This document shows positions 13,066-25,439 of a stretch of 64,000 nt of DNA, one piece after another. How positions within the stretch are numbered: the first letter of the stretch is position 1; each line of letters starts with the position of its first letter. The position numbers and the translations under genes are program-made. The notes beneath the pieces were generated by a model, which saw nothing but the letters and a program-made list of their open reading frames with translations, ran no database searches and was not told where the DNA came from. Where the stretch lies: the NCBI GenBank assembly GCA_026027325.1, contig JAMSLZ010000002.1, forward strand, positions 1,116,001-1,180,000, given 5' to 3'. Source of the DNA: Actinomucor elegans. Lineage: Eukaryota; Mucoromycota; Mucoromycetes; Mucorales; Mucoraceae.

Positions 13066-13962
13066 AACTTAAAGAGAGGAGGATTGTCATGAAAAAGACT
13101 CTTTTTATATTGTTTGAAAAATTAGTGTAACAGTTTAAACACATGAATCCCAAAGACGAAAAGACCAAGCAATACTTTTTCTGATAGAAAGTATACACAA
13201 CAAATCCCATTTTTTTTTCCATCCTGCATTATAAACCAAAAAATCATAGAAAGAGACATTGGACAACAATGCTAGTTGAGCCAGAAATTGCTATAAATGA
13301 CTGGGCTCTGTGTTAGCCGACGTAAATTGTGTCCCACTCAAGAATTGCTTGATCATCTACAATGCAACACAACCTTTTTCAAACATATTATGCTTGTTTG
13401 CCTCATCCTGTAACTTTTTTGTTCATGTCTTTCTCATTAAACAAGGCTTGTTTTTACAATCCTGTCAACTAGGCTTTTGCGCTACCTTCTGATCGAAAAT
13501 CTAAGCCTTGTACTATCATAATTAGTTTTTCTGATACTATAATTAGAAAAAGGATTGGCTGTTCCACTGTCAAGAATTGCTCATTTTGATATTGGTATGG
13601 CACTGTAGTGTTCTTTGCTTGAGTGCGCCTATCATTTTACACAAGAAAGTAATAAAATATCACCTTTCCTCCTAGTAATCTTAAAAAGTGATTTTGTTTA
13701 CTGCCCTCTGATCGTTTTGGTCTATTTTGCTCTTCGTTTCAAAATTTACAGTCGAGTTTAATATGGATACATATAAAAAAAAGTCTGTTGAGTATGACAA
13801 GCGCAGTTTGTTTAGTTTCGGTACAGAAAAAAAAGTTTGTGGAGAGATGTTGGATTACCAATCAACGTAGTAAATCTCCTGAATGGGAGAGTAATACGTT
13901 CAACTGCAGATATACATTTTGTTCAAGATTTCAGTAAGCACAGCAGCCCATTTTACACATAA

Positions 13963-14040
13963 TCTCCTAATCTGATGCAATTTAAAACCGAGATTAGTGA
14001 AAAGATCACTTGATCGCTAGGATTAGGCTATATAAAATGC
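13963..14040 (+). repeat. Dispersed A/T-rich repeat, copy 2
   Basis: Contains CTGATGCAATTTAAAACCG, then AGATTAGTGAAAAGATCACT, TGATCGCTAGGATTAGGC and ATGCATGCC, in the same order as copy 3 at 18772-18842. Divergent copy; limits approximate. Confidence 0.5.
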
Positions 14041-16151
14041 ATGCCATTTGAAACTCATTACCAAAGTAAAATACTTCTATCAGAATCTAACCAAAAAAAC
14101 AGTTCTAATAGAGGCTGTACTTTATACCTAACATGTACTAATTATTAGATGCAATATTAACTAGAATCAGCCTAGGAATGTAGTTGGATCCTGAGACCCT
14201 AATTTTCCCAAGAAATCAATTAACTGTTACAATTTAATCTCACATTTGTTTAGTGGAACATATTAAAAATGAGCTGTTGCTTCTGGTAAAATGAGAATAC
14301 AATTGTCCTATTCCATTTTATGTGCAATCTCAATTTATCTCCATTTCGCATAAGTAAGATTGAATAAATTACGCATTATTGATGAGGAGGATTTTATGTC
14401 TACATTACGATTAGCGTGTTCAGAATGAATGACAGTTTTATCTAGTACTAGAATAAAATTCATTTATTGGCGATAAACAAATTAAAATATATAATAATGC
14501 GCATGTACATCTTCTTCTGCCCATTAAAGCTCGTTAATTCAGGGAAAACTGTTCAACTTTAATTTTATTATGTAAAAAAACTACTATGCAAATACAAGCG
14601 TAGACCCAAATCAATAAAGACCTATATGCATAACTAAGCTTTTGAAATACGGATTGGTTATGTTCATACATATTATTTTTCTTCTATGCCCTCCAAGCAG
14701 TTGGCATACTGCTATCAGTGATAAGGCGTGTCATGAAACTCGATAACAGGTCAAAGCCCTACAGGCTTAACAGCAGTGATATTCACGATATACCAATATT
14801 ACACTTTTTCTGGGAAAATGCCATGAATCTCCATGTTTATAAACTCACATAGTACACTGTATGTATTGGTATAACCTGTATGATGTTAATGTAACATAGC
14901 TCTGTACTCAAATCAGTATGCTCATTTCCAACAAAAGGCTTGCATTTGTTCAATAGAGAAGGGTTCAATACAGTAAATCCTCAAAGTTCTAGACTTTGAT
15001 AGTCTCTTAGAAGGGTTCCTTGATTGAGTATCCATAAAACTAGTTTGGGTTCCAAATACGAAATTAAATGTTGGTAGTGCTTTACAAAAAAAAGGGGGGA
15101 GGGGAGGGGAGATTTAAACCTAAAGATATAATTTTCTAAAATCAGTCTTACTTTGACAGCTATGAAACTATTATCTGACTGAAATATAGCGAATATATCA
15201 TCCTTCGGATATATGTACACTGTAAATTACATAGATTTTCACATAAGTTTAATCCAATGATTAATACATTTTCTATCTAGCCGATCTCGGTTAAATATTG
15301 CGTCTATTAGAACCTCTATGTAGCTAAAGCGCAACTAATATACTTTGTTTAGCAACAAGTTGCTGCAAATTACACGTATACCAAACAACTAGATCTAACA
15401 CTTAATATGTACATCTCTCGATCAGCGTCAGTTTAATGTCAAGTCTGTGGTTATTAACCCATACTCCTCAAATGAACAACTCACCTATCACAATCTTTAT
15501 AGAAAAGCAGTTTTATCAAATCAGAGATACAGTATATTCGATTGGGCAAATATGCACTTTATTTGATTCTATTAACTGAAAACGCTCACTACATATACTT
15601 GTAGATCAAATAACCTAGAATGACAACTCAAGCTAATGATACAATGATTTAGGGCATAGATAAAACCTACATGGCAGCCTTGATCATTCTTAGAAGTAAT
15701 TGCAAAGGTCTATAGTATGCCGTTTGTTAGTTTTCTCTTATTGTTCAAAAGGAAAAAATACTGATATGATTAAGTTTGGTCAAAGAATTGTTTATGAAGA
15801 TTCGAGTCTATATGACCTGAAAAATACTTTTGTGTCCGATAAAAAAAAAGTAGGATATACAGTTTGAAGGATGCTGTATCTTACAATGCCAATCGATGTT
15901 ACTCACTAAAACAAATTTGTCAAAGTTTGGTGTGACTGATTAAGCAGGTAAATGCAATATATTATAAAAAAGATTACATATATATCAAAAAAGACGAACA
16001 TCTTTGTGTGTTTTTTTCTTTTAAATCCTTTACCGACCAATATTCTTTCTGTGTTGTTGTTTTAATGAATGATAGTTACATAATCAATATGATAGTTTGC
16101 GTACCCAACGCACCGCCATTATACTAAAACGTATTGGCACATCTTTTAATT

Positions 16152-16153
<2 letters not shown>

Positions 16154-16188
<35 letters not shown>
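16154..16188 (+). repeat. T homopolymer, 35 bases
   Basis: Uninterrupted T run followed by AG, which looks like an extreme polypyrimidine tract. No exon could be assigned downstream with confidence. Confidence 0.9.
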
Positions 16189-16190
<2 letters not shown>

Positions 16191-16314
16191 CTACAGGTAT
16201 TGAAGCAAAATAGTAGTAGTATTGAATTCACTCTTTTCGAAATAGATGAATTTATTACAATGTTAAATTAGTGTAGTCTCGTTTCACAACAATTTATGGT
16301 ACGACCATCGCCAG

Positions 16315-16563
16315 TTGGCATGTACGCCAGTATGCCATTCAGTTCGGAATCAGCAGTTCGGTCCGATAGATATCTTTTACAACTGCTTGAGCCCGAAAAC
16401 TATGTTCTATTACCGGAATTTAATCCTTAACCCAAGAAGAATTACACAGTTCTACCAAAAAAGCAAGCGTCGCTGTCATATCATGGATGCCGAACTTGGC
16501 CGTCAAGTCCATATTCAGTCTAAAAAGAAACGACGCGTTAGACCTTCAACTATCATCCAGTAG
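16315..16563 (+). other. Two overlapping short reading frames, possible small or broken gene
   Basis: Frame A starts at 16332 and reads MPFSSESAVRSDRYLLQLLE then YVLLPEFNP before a stop at 16428. Frame B (16315-16563) is open through the same stretch and ends with a basic, nuclear-signal-like tail (SKKKRRVRPSTIIQ). The good-looking half of A and the good-looking end of B are one frameshift apart, suggesting a single small gene with a frameshift or an unseen intron. I do not recognise the family. Codon use is more gene-like than the surrounding A/T-rich DNA, but this may be chance. Confidence 0.25.
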
Positions 16564-17135
16564 AATATACGAATAAAATAATACTGTTGCATCGAACAAT
16601 CGAGTATATTTAACATATGAATATTAAACAAGCGTTTATATTGATTGAATGAAGCACTGAAACAATAGTTTATATATAAACGCGCTTTTGTTACACATTT
16701 ATTTTTGGTCCATCATCTCCTGTTTGGTTTCATTACATATAATGCATAGATACTCGAGCATCTTGAGTGTCTTCAATGTCTTGATATATAACGCGTTTTA
16801 CCAATATGCCATAACAATAAGCCGTAGCAACCACATCTTTGTTGACGGAGTTTAATTTGGTGCGTTTTAAAGCGCAGCTAAAAATAAGTATTTTCTTTTT
16901 TTTTCTTTGCTTTGGGCCCTTTCCTTCTTTCTCTTCCATCACACTACACCTATAAAAAAATAGGAGAGAACTGCGACAATTTTTAAAAAAAAGCTATAAA
17001 TATATATTCTCTGCTTCTTTTTTTTTTATTTCCAGGATCCGCCGTTAAATATAACACCTACTAGTAAAAAGTATAAATACTCTACATTTATTTTTATCTC
17101 GCTTGTAACAATGCTTTTCTTTCTCTTCAATGTAG

Positions 17136-18571
17136 ATGGGACGCAAAAAGATCAAGATTCAACCCATTCAAGACGAACGAAACAAACAAGTAAAATCTAA
17201 TATGCTCATTAACTAAAATGAAGCTAATTGTCGAATAGGTCACGTTCCTGAAACGTAAACATGGATTAATGAAGAAGGCCTATGAACTCAGTGTGCTATG
17301 CAACTGTGAAATTGCATTATTGATATTCAATACCAGTGGAAAATTGGTTCAATATGCCAGTACTGATATTGATCAAATACTTATGAAATATACTGAGGTA
17401 AGTCGAGAGTCTATAAAGAAAAAAAGGGTTAAAAGCTCATTATTGCATAGTATAATGACCCACACGAGAGTAAATCCAATCAAGATGTAAGTCCTCTTTT
17501 AAAAACAACTCTTATGTCTTCTAATCCAAACTACTACTAGTTTATTCATAATGAAGACGGCGAAAATTGGGAAGAGAATGATGAAGTAACAGAACAGGCA
17601 GATAAAGAAAAGAAAAAAGTAATTGAAGCAAAACCGGTAGAAACAATGAATTCACCTGCACCAAACAATCCTCAGCCTGCTGCTCCACCTCCACCCCCTC
17701 CTACCATGGTAATGTATCATCCCCCGCCTCAGTCTCAACCTCCTAATCGATACACAATGGGCTATGGGCCTCCACCACCACCACCGAATTTGCAAGGCTA
17801 TTACGACGTCTATGGCGGATTGCATCCCATGTACATGGCACAGGTAAGTCTTTTAAATTGGTGGGCGAACTTTTATTCATTTATCAATAAAGCAGGGTCA
17901 ACTGGCACCAGCAGGATATGCGCCTATGGTACCTACGCAGCCTCATACATTGATAAACTATGGCGGCGCTCGACCACCTCCGGGTCAAGCAACACCTACA
18001 CCCAACACCATGATGCCTTCCTATTACCATCCACAATCCAGTAGCCCTACTAGCAACAAAAAACCCAAGAATTTACGTGTAGAAATACCCAATGAATCTT
18101 CTTCTGCTTCACCTCAACCAATGGACACTCATCAATTACCTCCTCCGCCTCCCCCACCGCAACTAACTGCTCCCATAGCTCCACCTTCTGCCTTACCTTC
18201 TCAATTTGCTCACAATTTACCTTCGCCATCCACATTTTATCCCGAGTTTTATCAGCAAAGTGAATTACCTAGTCCATTGAACTTTTCTTCTACACCGATC
18301 TCAGGCAGCACCTCGTTTTATTGGCCCTTGTCAAGGAATCCGTCTATGAGTGGACCATCTGGCGGAGGGGGAGGAGGACCAGGAGGAGGAGGTGAATATA
18401 AACCATCACCTTTGGCAAAAATGTAAGCAGAAAAAAAAAAGCATTGTAAAGTTAGAAGCTAACTCCTATCTTCTACATAGAAATGAAGATGCCTCATCAT
18501 CGTCATCATCTAAACGAGCTCATGAACATGATAGCTCGGGGCCATCTGGAGTAAAGAAAAGCAAGAATTAA
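17136..18571 (+). CDS. MEF2-type (type II) MADS-box transcription factor, Rlm1/Smp1-like
   Basis: DNA-binding MADS-box regulator; yeast relatives Rlm1 and Smp1 act downstream of cell-wall and osmotic MAP kinases. The spliced N-terminus is [15 protein letters not shown], then [34 protein letters not shown], and the MEF2 extension [16 protein letters not shown]. This MEF2 domain marks it as type II, not SRF-like. Intron 1 (about 17191-17238) falls exactly between NKQ and VTF. Two further introns follow the KYTE and SNQD segments, one lies after MYMAQ near 17843, and one near 18426. The rest is low complexity: Pro/Gln/Tyr-rich runs, poly-Pro tracts and a Gly-rich run at about 18361-18395. It ends GVKKSKN. 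A CT-rich leader precedes the ATG. Confidence 0.95.
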
Positions 18572-18771
18572 CTTATATGAATAAATAAAGAACGTGTGTT
18601 CTCGCTATGTATGACGGCTGCTTTATGCAGGGCTATTATTAAGATACATTATAAACACAGTTGGTTTTAATACTAATGAAAGTTATAGGCTGCCATGTGA
18701 GAATAAGGCATGGATAGGATTGTGACAGATTTTTTTGGGAGCAACCTTTTATTCTGTACATGAATTACCCA

Positions 18772-18842
18772 TCGGATGCGATTGGAACATAATCAATCGA
18801 GAGATCCATCGATCATTAAAATTAGGCCACATTCAATGCATA
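18772..18842 (+). repeat. Dispersed A/T-rich repeat, copy 3
   Basis: Contains CGGATGCGATTGGAACATAA, CGAGAGATCCATCGATCAT and AATTAGGCCACATTCAATGC; it matches copies at 13963 and 27901 block by block. A shorter GATGCGACAT block recurs at about 18949. Confidence 0.55.
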
Positions 18843-19178
18843 TTCTTTACAGCCCACATGTTAAATCGTAACATATATATAAAGCTCTAGTCAAATAATA
18901 ATTTCAATAAATATAGTGTTTCATTATAAGCATATATTACTTTTTAGATGCGACATGATGCCATTTTAAGGCTATAGGTTGCCTAGGAAAGCTGGTGGAA
19001 AGGGATGTGTAAATTATATATATATATATATGTAATCCCAAGTATTGCCAATACACTTTTTATGTGCTTAAAAATTTTTTTTTTTTATCCCAAGATCAAT
19101 TCAAAGGGCATCGAGAAAGTGTTTTTGAGTTTCATGATAGGCATCCAAATTTTCATTAATTGCATTGCCAACAACTCA

Positions 19179-19215
<37 letters not shown>

Positions 19216-19599
19216 AAAGATACCCAGCAGTAACACTACACCATGAAGCGAAAGTGTACGCGATTTTTGGCGGTGGCTGAAATAAAGCTTTTGAAATTTC
19301 ATTGTTCTAGACGCTTTTATGAATAACGGTGGCTCTTTGTATATGGTTTACTTTCAAATTTTGTGAAACAAATATGGTATAAATACCTAACGGTCCCTGA
19401 AAGATGGTGCCAAGGTTATTGAGTAAAGATGATTCAACAAAGACTAGATATATCTATCTGATAGCCACGAACCAGCATGCCTTTCTTACCCTAACACATT
19501 GTTTAACTATGACATAGTTTGGTGTAATTTCATATCTGATCTTTCAGAGTAACAAATCATCATGAAACGAAAGCCCAGATTAAATGGTCTAGTGTTTGT

Positions 19600-20990
19600 T
19601 TGATATAATAAATTTAGCTCCATTTCCTTCTTTACCCACAAGTACATTTTTGACGAATTCTATCATCCGGCATGGCAAGTAATTGAGCTCAGCTATCTCA
19701 AGAAATATGGGCACAAATCATGCAATATTTGCAACCAAGCAACTTGTGGATTTGTCTTTTTGTTAGCTATGCATGTCATCTACTAGCCAAGCGCTGCTTC
19801 TACAAGCATATGGAGTTCTTTCACCTATCTTCCATCGATCGGTTTATCATTTGTATGATACAGAACTTTGATGGTTCTAACCTCCTGGTAAAAAAGACCG
19901 CTTTTATGTTTAAAAATCTCGATAGGAATCGGAGGCTTTACATCTTCAAAAAACATTTCCAACAATTGATGCTATTAATTCCACGAGTACAGACGCCTAT
20001 CTATTTTAAAGGATTTGAGTATCATGTAATATATACGCTTTATATCCTTTAACGGCACTTCTCTTAAATCTCCGTGCTTTCCTTTTCTGTGAATCGCCTG
20101 AATACGCTAATCGCATGCGTCTCTATAGTCGTACACTATATGCAACAACTCCTTAGCCTAAAAGCCCCGATTTCTGTCATTCAAGGATTTTCTATGCCTA
20201 TGTAAATTGTCTGTGGAGGAGACATCAGTTATCAGTTATGAACACACAGAAAATAGCTTGGCTATGTGTTCAAAATTAGAAGATTTTGGAATAGGATATC
20301 ATGGCAAAAAGAAAAGGTTCGATTTCGATTTTAATTTTGATCTACTTGATGAGTTCAAGTAAATGGTTCCTAGAGCCTAGCAGTATCCCAAGATAAGGCA
20401 CTTGTCATTTCAAACCATCAGAATTGGTCTAGAACTCCAACTCCTTATTGATTTTTTTTTAATTTTTTTTTACAGAAATTCAATCATCTGAAACAGCTTG
20501 AACTGGGCGTTGAATGCATTTTTATATCAATGAACATAAATCAAATGGAAATAGAACCGAAAGCACTCCTCCTCGTCTTTTACTATTTAATTGGAAAAGA
20601 TTAATAGGTGATTCGAGGACTACGAGGACTACAAGCTTGTATTACCTTACCTTCAAGCCTTTTTTGAATCACTAGCAGTTTTATGGAATCGTACAATTTT
20701 AATCATTCAATATGCTCGAATTTAAGATTTAATCGATTATCAAAACGGACGGTTTACTTTACAGTGAATTTTCTCTAAGCTTAAATACCGTAAACTGACC
20801 ATGACGCTCTTCAAAGTTGAAATCATCTACCAAACCCTTCATGTTCATTATGTCAATACATTTACACCTTTTGTAAGCACAATGAAAATCGATTACTTCT
20901 ATACAAATTCCGACAGAAAACGTTATATGATACCTGTAAAAAATAGGAAAGAAGAAGAATGTTAAATGGTATTGCGGTTTAAAAAGATTA
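19600..20990 (+). pseudogene. Decayed F-box/leucine-rich-repeat gene, copy A
   Basis: The forward strand carries broken pieces of an F-box protein. A piece at about 19720-20052 reads FVSYACHLLAKRCFYKHMEF, which parallels FVCRICHSAAKTLFYAQVEL in the intact F-box gene at 30031. Near 19640-19700 a different frame gives IFDEFYHPAWQVIELSYL. Around 20260-20400 it reads DFGIGYHGKKKRFDFDFN, and 20794-20890 continues with a further LRR-like part. Frames shift and stops interrupt, so no full protein can be read. The part from about 20262 to 20930 is repeated in inverse orientation in copy B. Confidence 0.6.
20262..20930 (+). repeat. Inverted repeat, left arm
   Basis: Matches the reverse complement of about 21605-22290. 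The best stretch, 20794-20920, differs from its partner at only a handful of positions (TGACCATGACGCTCTTCAAA shared, then AAACCCTTCAT, TTCATTATGTCAATACATTT and TTTTGTAAGCACAATGAAAA). The other parts are more divergent, with small indels. Confidence 0.75.
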
Positions 20991-21048
20991 GAAGATTGAA
21001 AGTCTTTTATTTGGATGATCAGTATGGAAAAACTTTGCTGAGAAATAA

Positions 21049-22341
21049 CTACATAAAGTTGATTCTTATTTTCTTTTTTCTTCTACAGGTGCCGCGTATT
21101 GCTCCCTTTTTAAATGCTATATAGAAATACCACTCCTGTTCACTATCGTTAATCTTGATCGATAATGTATTTAACGATGATTGTTTCCCGATATTATTAA
21201 TATGATTGCTATTATTATTGCTATTTTTTATCTCCCATGTCCAATAAAATAATGTACGACTATCAAACTGTTTCAAATCCAGGTCCAGATATCCAAGTTC
21301 TGTTTGAGGCATGGTGCTATAGCGTTGCTTGTCCAAGAACCTGTTTGAAGACAATATCAATCGAAGCAAGTGGGTACAAGCTCTTGAGAGTGATTCCAAA
21401 AACTCAGACACTAACAAACAATGATCCGTGATCAGCAATTATAGTGATAAGATATAATTTTCAATTTGGAGTGACAAACTAGTCAAATGGATATCATAAC
21501 ATATATATATAGAGAGAGAGAGAAAGAGAGATTTCATTAGAGCGTATTGAAAAAGCATAATATGCAAGAAGGAACTGCATGCTTTTTCTTTTATAAAGAC
21601 AAAGCAGCTACCTGTCGCATTTGAAGGTAAAAAGTGATCGATTTTCATTGTGCTTACAAAAGATGTAAATGTATTGACATAATGAAAATGAAGGGTTTAG
21701 TAGATGATTTCAACTTTGAAGAGCGTCATGGTCAGCTCACAATACCCAACAGATTTAGAGGAAATGAGCTGTAAAACAAAGCATCCATTTCTGAGGTCAA
21801 TTGAACCCTCAGCTGTTAGATAATTGATTTCTAAAGCCGTGGGCTTTCATAAAGAGGCTGGTGAATCTAAAAAAAAAAAAAGTTTGGAAATAAGGTGCTG
21901 TGGTTTAGTATTCCTCTCAAAACTCTATTGATTAGGTAGTAAAAAAAAAAAAAAAAAAAGAGGAATACAAGTCATTCATGTAGTGGGCGAGATACTTGAA
22001 TATTTCTGGGCTTAGTTCTCTTTAATGGTCTCTGTTTATTTGTGTAGAAATGCTCAAAATGCTCAATTTAAGTTGCTTCGGGCTATTGAATTTCTGTAAA
22101 AAAAAAAATCTACAGAGAGCTGAAGATCCAGACCGATTCTAACTATCTAAAATGGCAAGTGTCTTATCTCGGGATATTGCTGGGCTCTAGGAACCATTTG
22201 CTTGAACCCATCAAGTAGATCACAATCAAAATCTAACCTTTTCTTTTCGCCATAGTATCCTATTCCAAAATAATCCAAGTTTAGACATATACTTTGAATA
22301 TTTTCTATGTATTCGTAGTTGAAAATCGGTATCTGCTTCAT
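21049..22341 (-). pseudogene. Decayed F-box/leucine-rich-repeat gene, copy B (C-terminal part best kept)
   Basis: The reverse strand keeps a 129-residue open segment (21049-21438) with LLVSEFLESLSRACTHLLRL, LGYLDLDLKQFDSRTLFY and SLNTLSIKINDSEQEWYFY. This resembles the C-terminal end of the intact F-box gene at 30031 (LYRLELNLRQ, then a beta-strand pair ending YYYKRTDS). Upstream, 22147-22341 reads YFGIGYYGEKKRLDFDCDLL, equivalent to copy A. In-frame stops and frame changes between these pieces indicate decay. An ACAG acceptor after a T run in both copies shows that the ancestor had an intron there. Confidence 0.6.
21605..22290 (-). repeat. Inverted repeat, right arm
   Basis: Reverse-complement partner of 20262-20930, separated from it by about 0.7 kb holding the C-terminal part of copy B. 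Arm boundaries were placed by eye. Confidence 0.75.
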
Positions 22342-24084
22342 AGAAAATCCTTCAGCTTAGAGAAATCATTTTTATATATCTATAAAGCCTTAATTGTGTG
22401 GTGCGCTTAAGCAAGTCATTTTACGTAACATACATAAAGCCATTGTGCATATATTCATTTCATACTACTGCTATTAGATATATTTAAACTATTGACATTG
22501 ACTTTTGACGACTGAATATACTACCACTATTGCTGCGTGAGCTCCATTAGGAAGACTAAAACAAAATCGCTGATGTCCTTTGAACTGACTTTAAATAATG
22601 AAAATAATCAGGTACACAAAAAGTAGGTTAATGGAGTCTGCATAAAATTAAACTTTGCACTGACTGGTAAAAAAAAAAAAAACGGATATACATTGATCTC
22701 ATTTTGATAATAAGTGGATTTTTCCTATTTTTTTTTAAAAAAAAATGTGTCCCTAGCTCGTTTAATTCTTAAGGTGAAAACCCTTCTTTTGGAGAAAAAA
22801 AAAAGATCGCATTTGAAAATGAGAACCTAAGGGTAATACGTTCCTAGGCTTTTTTTCTGATTCTATCCAACATCTCTATGTTCTTCAATTAATTCTAGTT
22901 CCTTGCCGCATCTAATTACCAGAAAAAATTCATAATAAAGCACCTTATCTACTGGAGCCGTGGTTCGATTATATTTCAGTAACTAGTATAACTAAATAAG
23001 TATTTAATATAATCTGATTCTAGTGGTTGATATATCTTTCCGCCAAACCCGGTTTCATATGGTACTTGATGAGTAGTTGATGTAAATAATGAATTGATGC
23101 TTTAATCAGAACCTTTTTCAAAGAATCCTTTTTTTTTTGATAACTGAACTTGATTCATATTATTATGATCATCTTTATGATTGGTATTGCAATTGATGCT
23201 TTAAAAGCGAACTGATTTTTTTTTCTCAAGAGATCAATCGATTTGAACATGAACTGCTCACCAAATGTAATTTTCGGCCGAGATTGACAGAGATCTCTTG
23301 TATTGATTAGCCTGCACCATGTCGATTTTTTTTTTTTTCAAGAATGATTGCCTGTTGTCCCTAAACTAATCCCAGCTGACTCCACTCCGATTTCTAACGT
23401 GATACATGCTCTCTGAGTCACTCTTTGTTTATTTTTTATTTTTTGCCACTTTGGCGTTGAAATCCTGTCGTATATACCAGTAAATAGGATTTAAAATCAT
23501 ACAAGGCAATAAAATGGATATTCCTATTTCATGTCTTTAACACAGCTTGTAAAAAATTTGATTCACTATCGAATCATGTTCATTTTGTAAATAACCAAAA
23601 GGCTCTAGATAATAAGCATTCGATTTCTTCCAGCTTTTGATATAAAATTGGTGTCTTGGTCTGATTTGGGGATAAATGCAATTCTATGCATGGTTGACAT
23701 AATTGCTCCCCTCTCACAATATTCAATCCCAGATGACCAATGGAATAAGTATGGGGCTTAGTAATATGAATGGATTAGTAACTGTATAGGGTAGGAAAGA
23801 AAGAATGACGCTATTGAAACGCAATTAAAACAATGAAACATAGTAGTTTATTGTTATTTCTCCAAATTATTTGTGGCTCCATGACTACTCATCACGACTG
23901 AATCGAGAACCCAGCAATGACGCACATTGTATGTAGCACAGCTCAAGAATGTTCCAGTCAACACAAGCTGCGGAATTGAATAAGGCAAAAAATGACTTCA
24001 TAAACAAAAACTGGGTAAACATATGAAAACGAGTGAGGATAGCTTTTTTATTATTATCACAAAGTCTATTGAATTATAAAAAAG

Positions 24085-24115
<31 letters not shown>

Positions 24116-24200
24116 GAGAGAGAGAGAGAGAAAGATGACATGTACAGTATATAAGAAAGTGCAAGTATTTACATATGCAAGAAAAAGAAGAAAATGTTAT

Positions 24201-25439
24201 TTAGATTTGATTTAAAAAGTTTTGAAGTGTTTGATCATCCCAAACGTCTGATGCAGCCATATCAGTGACTTGAATAGAGGGGTAATCTATGTTGGGTGAA
24301 GCACTAAGGGAATGGATCCAATCTGTAACCAAAATTAGTAAGCATGATGATAAATCAATCGAGCTTTGTTCTTACCAAAATGCTCCTGTTCGTCTTGATC
24401 AACACTTTTACGCAGACTGGAAGGTTTTTTGGCCATCATAAATTGATCATTCAGATAGGAGGGTGTATGTGAATCAGGCACTGAAGAAGCATATCTTGAA
24501 TGATGGCGAGCAGGCGGCGAATAAGGCGAGAACAAACGGGTGGATTGTTTTTTAGGCGAATCCAGGTTCATGCCGGCTACGCGACCTTGTAACCCGGATG
24601 ACGACAGAGTAGGAGAAGCATTATTGTTGTTGTTGTTGCTCTTTTGCATAAGTAGTTGGTATTCTTCTTTTAATCGATTCATTAGTTCTGCTTTGCGGCC
24701 TGTTGCAGACAAACCTCGCTCTCTTAGCATTTCCTTGAGCTCGGCCACTGTGATATCATCAAAGTTGACCTTCTCTAGCTTTTCATCCAGTTGTTGACGC
24801 AGTACTTCGGCATCTATGGGTTTGCTGGGTTGTGTTTGAGCACTCACTCGTTGAATTTGAATAGGAAGTGCTTTGAGATGTTGTTGTTGATGCAAAGATG
24901 GTGTTACCTGGAATTGGTTGTACATGCTGTCTTGAACATGGGGTTTGAATTTATGGAAATGAGGTGGTACAGAAGCAGATCTTTTGGAAGCCGAATGATG
25001 ATGATGGTGATGTCGTGGATGAGGGTAATTGTGATGCCAATCATTGGATTGGTAATAATACTGAGGTGGCGATACCATATTGGATTCAGTAGAGGTGGAC
25101 GATTCTGGTGACCGAATAAAGTCATTACTGGCCATCTACATATGCAGTGTTTAGTATTCTCATTTGATTTTGTGATTACAAGCAATCTACCATGTCAAAA
25201 TGAGGTGAAGGTAAAGAATTGTGGAATGCAGGCTTCATATGGTCGGATAGAGCAATAGGAGATGAATCAAACAAGTGATTGTTGGATTGCATAGGCACAT
25301 CTAGTGGCTGAGTCATCTCATTGTTATCATTGTTATCATTGTTACCAGCATATTGCAAAGAAATAGGTTCAAAAGGACTAATTAATAGATTCATAGGGCT
25401 TTCTTGAGTGGGTGAAGGGCAAGTATTATCATAGAACAT
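24201..25439 (-). CDS. SAP-domain protein with low-complexity N-terminus
   Basis: Start at 25439; two introns give three exons. The first (after HFDM) ends at the TGCATATGTAG acceptor before 25135. The second lies between EHF and DWIHSLS. The N-terminal 200 residues are Ser/Pro/Asn/His-rich, including a run of six His. A SAP motif follows at about residues 208-243 (ITVAELKEMLRERGLSATGR, then KAELMNRLKEE), the helix-extension-helix that binds scaffold-type DNA or RNA. An Asn run and an acidic C-terminus ending QNFLNQI follow. Nuclear DNA/RNA-binding is expected from the SAP motif. No other domain is visible, so the specific role is unknown. Confidence 0.78.

Larger units (their letters stand above)
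13066..17135. other. 4 kb A/T-rich intergenic region
   Basis: No intact gene is supported. It contains a dispersed repeat copy at 13963-14040, a G-rich purine tract at about 15090-15112, a 35-base T run at 16154-16188, and two small overlapping reading frames at 16315-16563 (listed separately). TATA-like sequences upstream of the MADS-box gene lie near 16993 and 17070. Confidence 0.6.
18572..24200. other. 5.6 kb repeat-rich region with decayed F-box genes
   Basis: This is the longest gene-free block. It contains dispersed repeat copies at 18772-18842 and 18946-18990, A-homopolymers at 19180-19213 and 24079-24110, and two F-box/LRR relics in opposite orientation (19600-20990 and 21049-22341). 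From 22345 to 24200 I see only A/T-rich sequence with T runs and no intact CDS. Confidence 0.65.

Noticed and set aside
14961..15112. ACAGTAAATCCTC-like start that resembles a pogo/Tigger transposon end
   Set aside because: No matching inverted end or transposase remnant was found nearby, so a DNA transposon cannot be supported.
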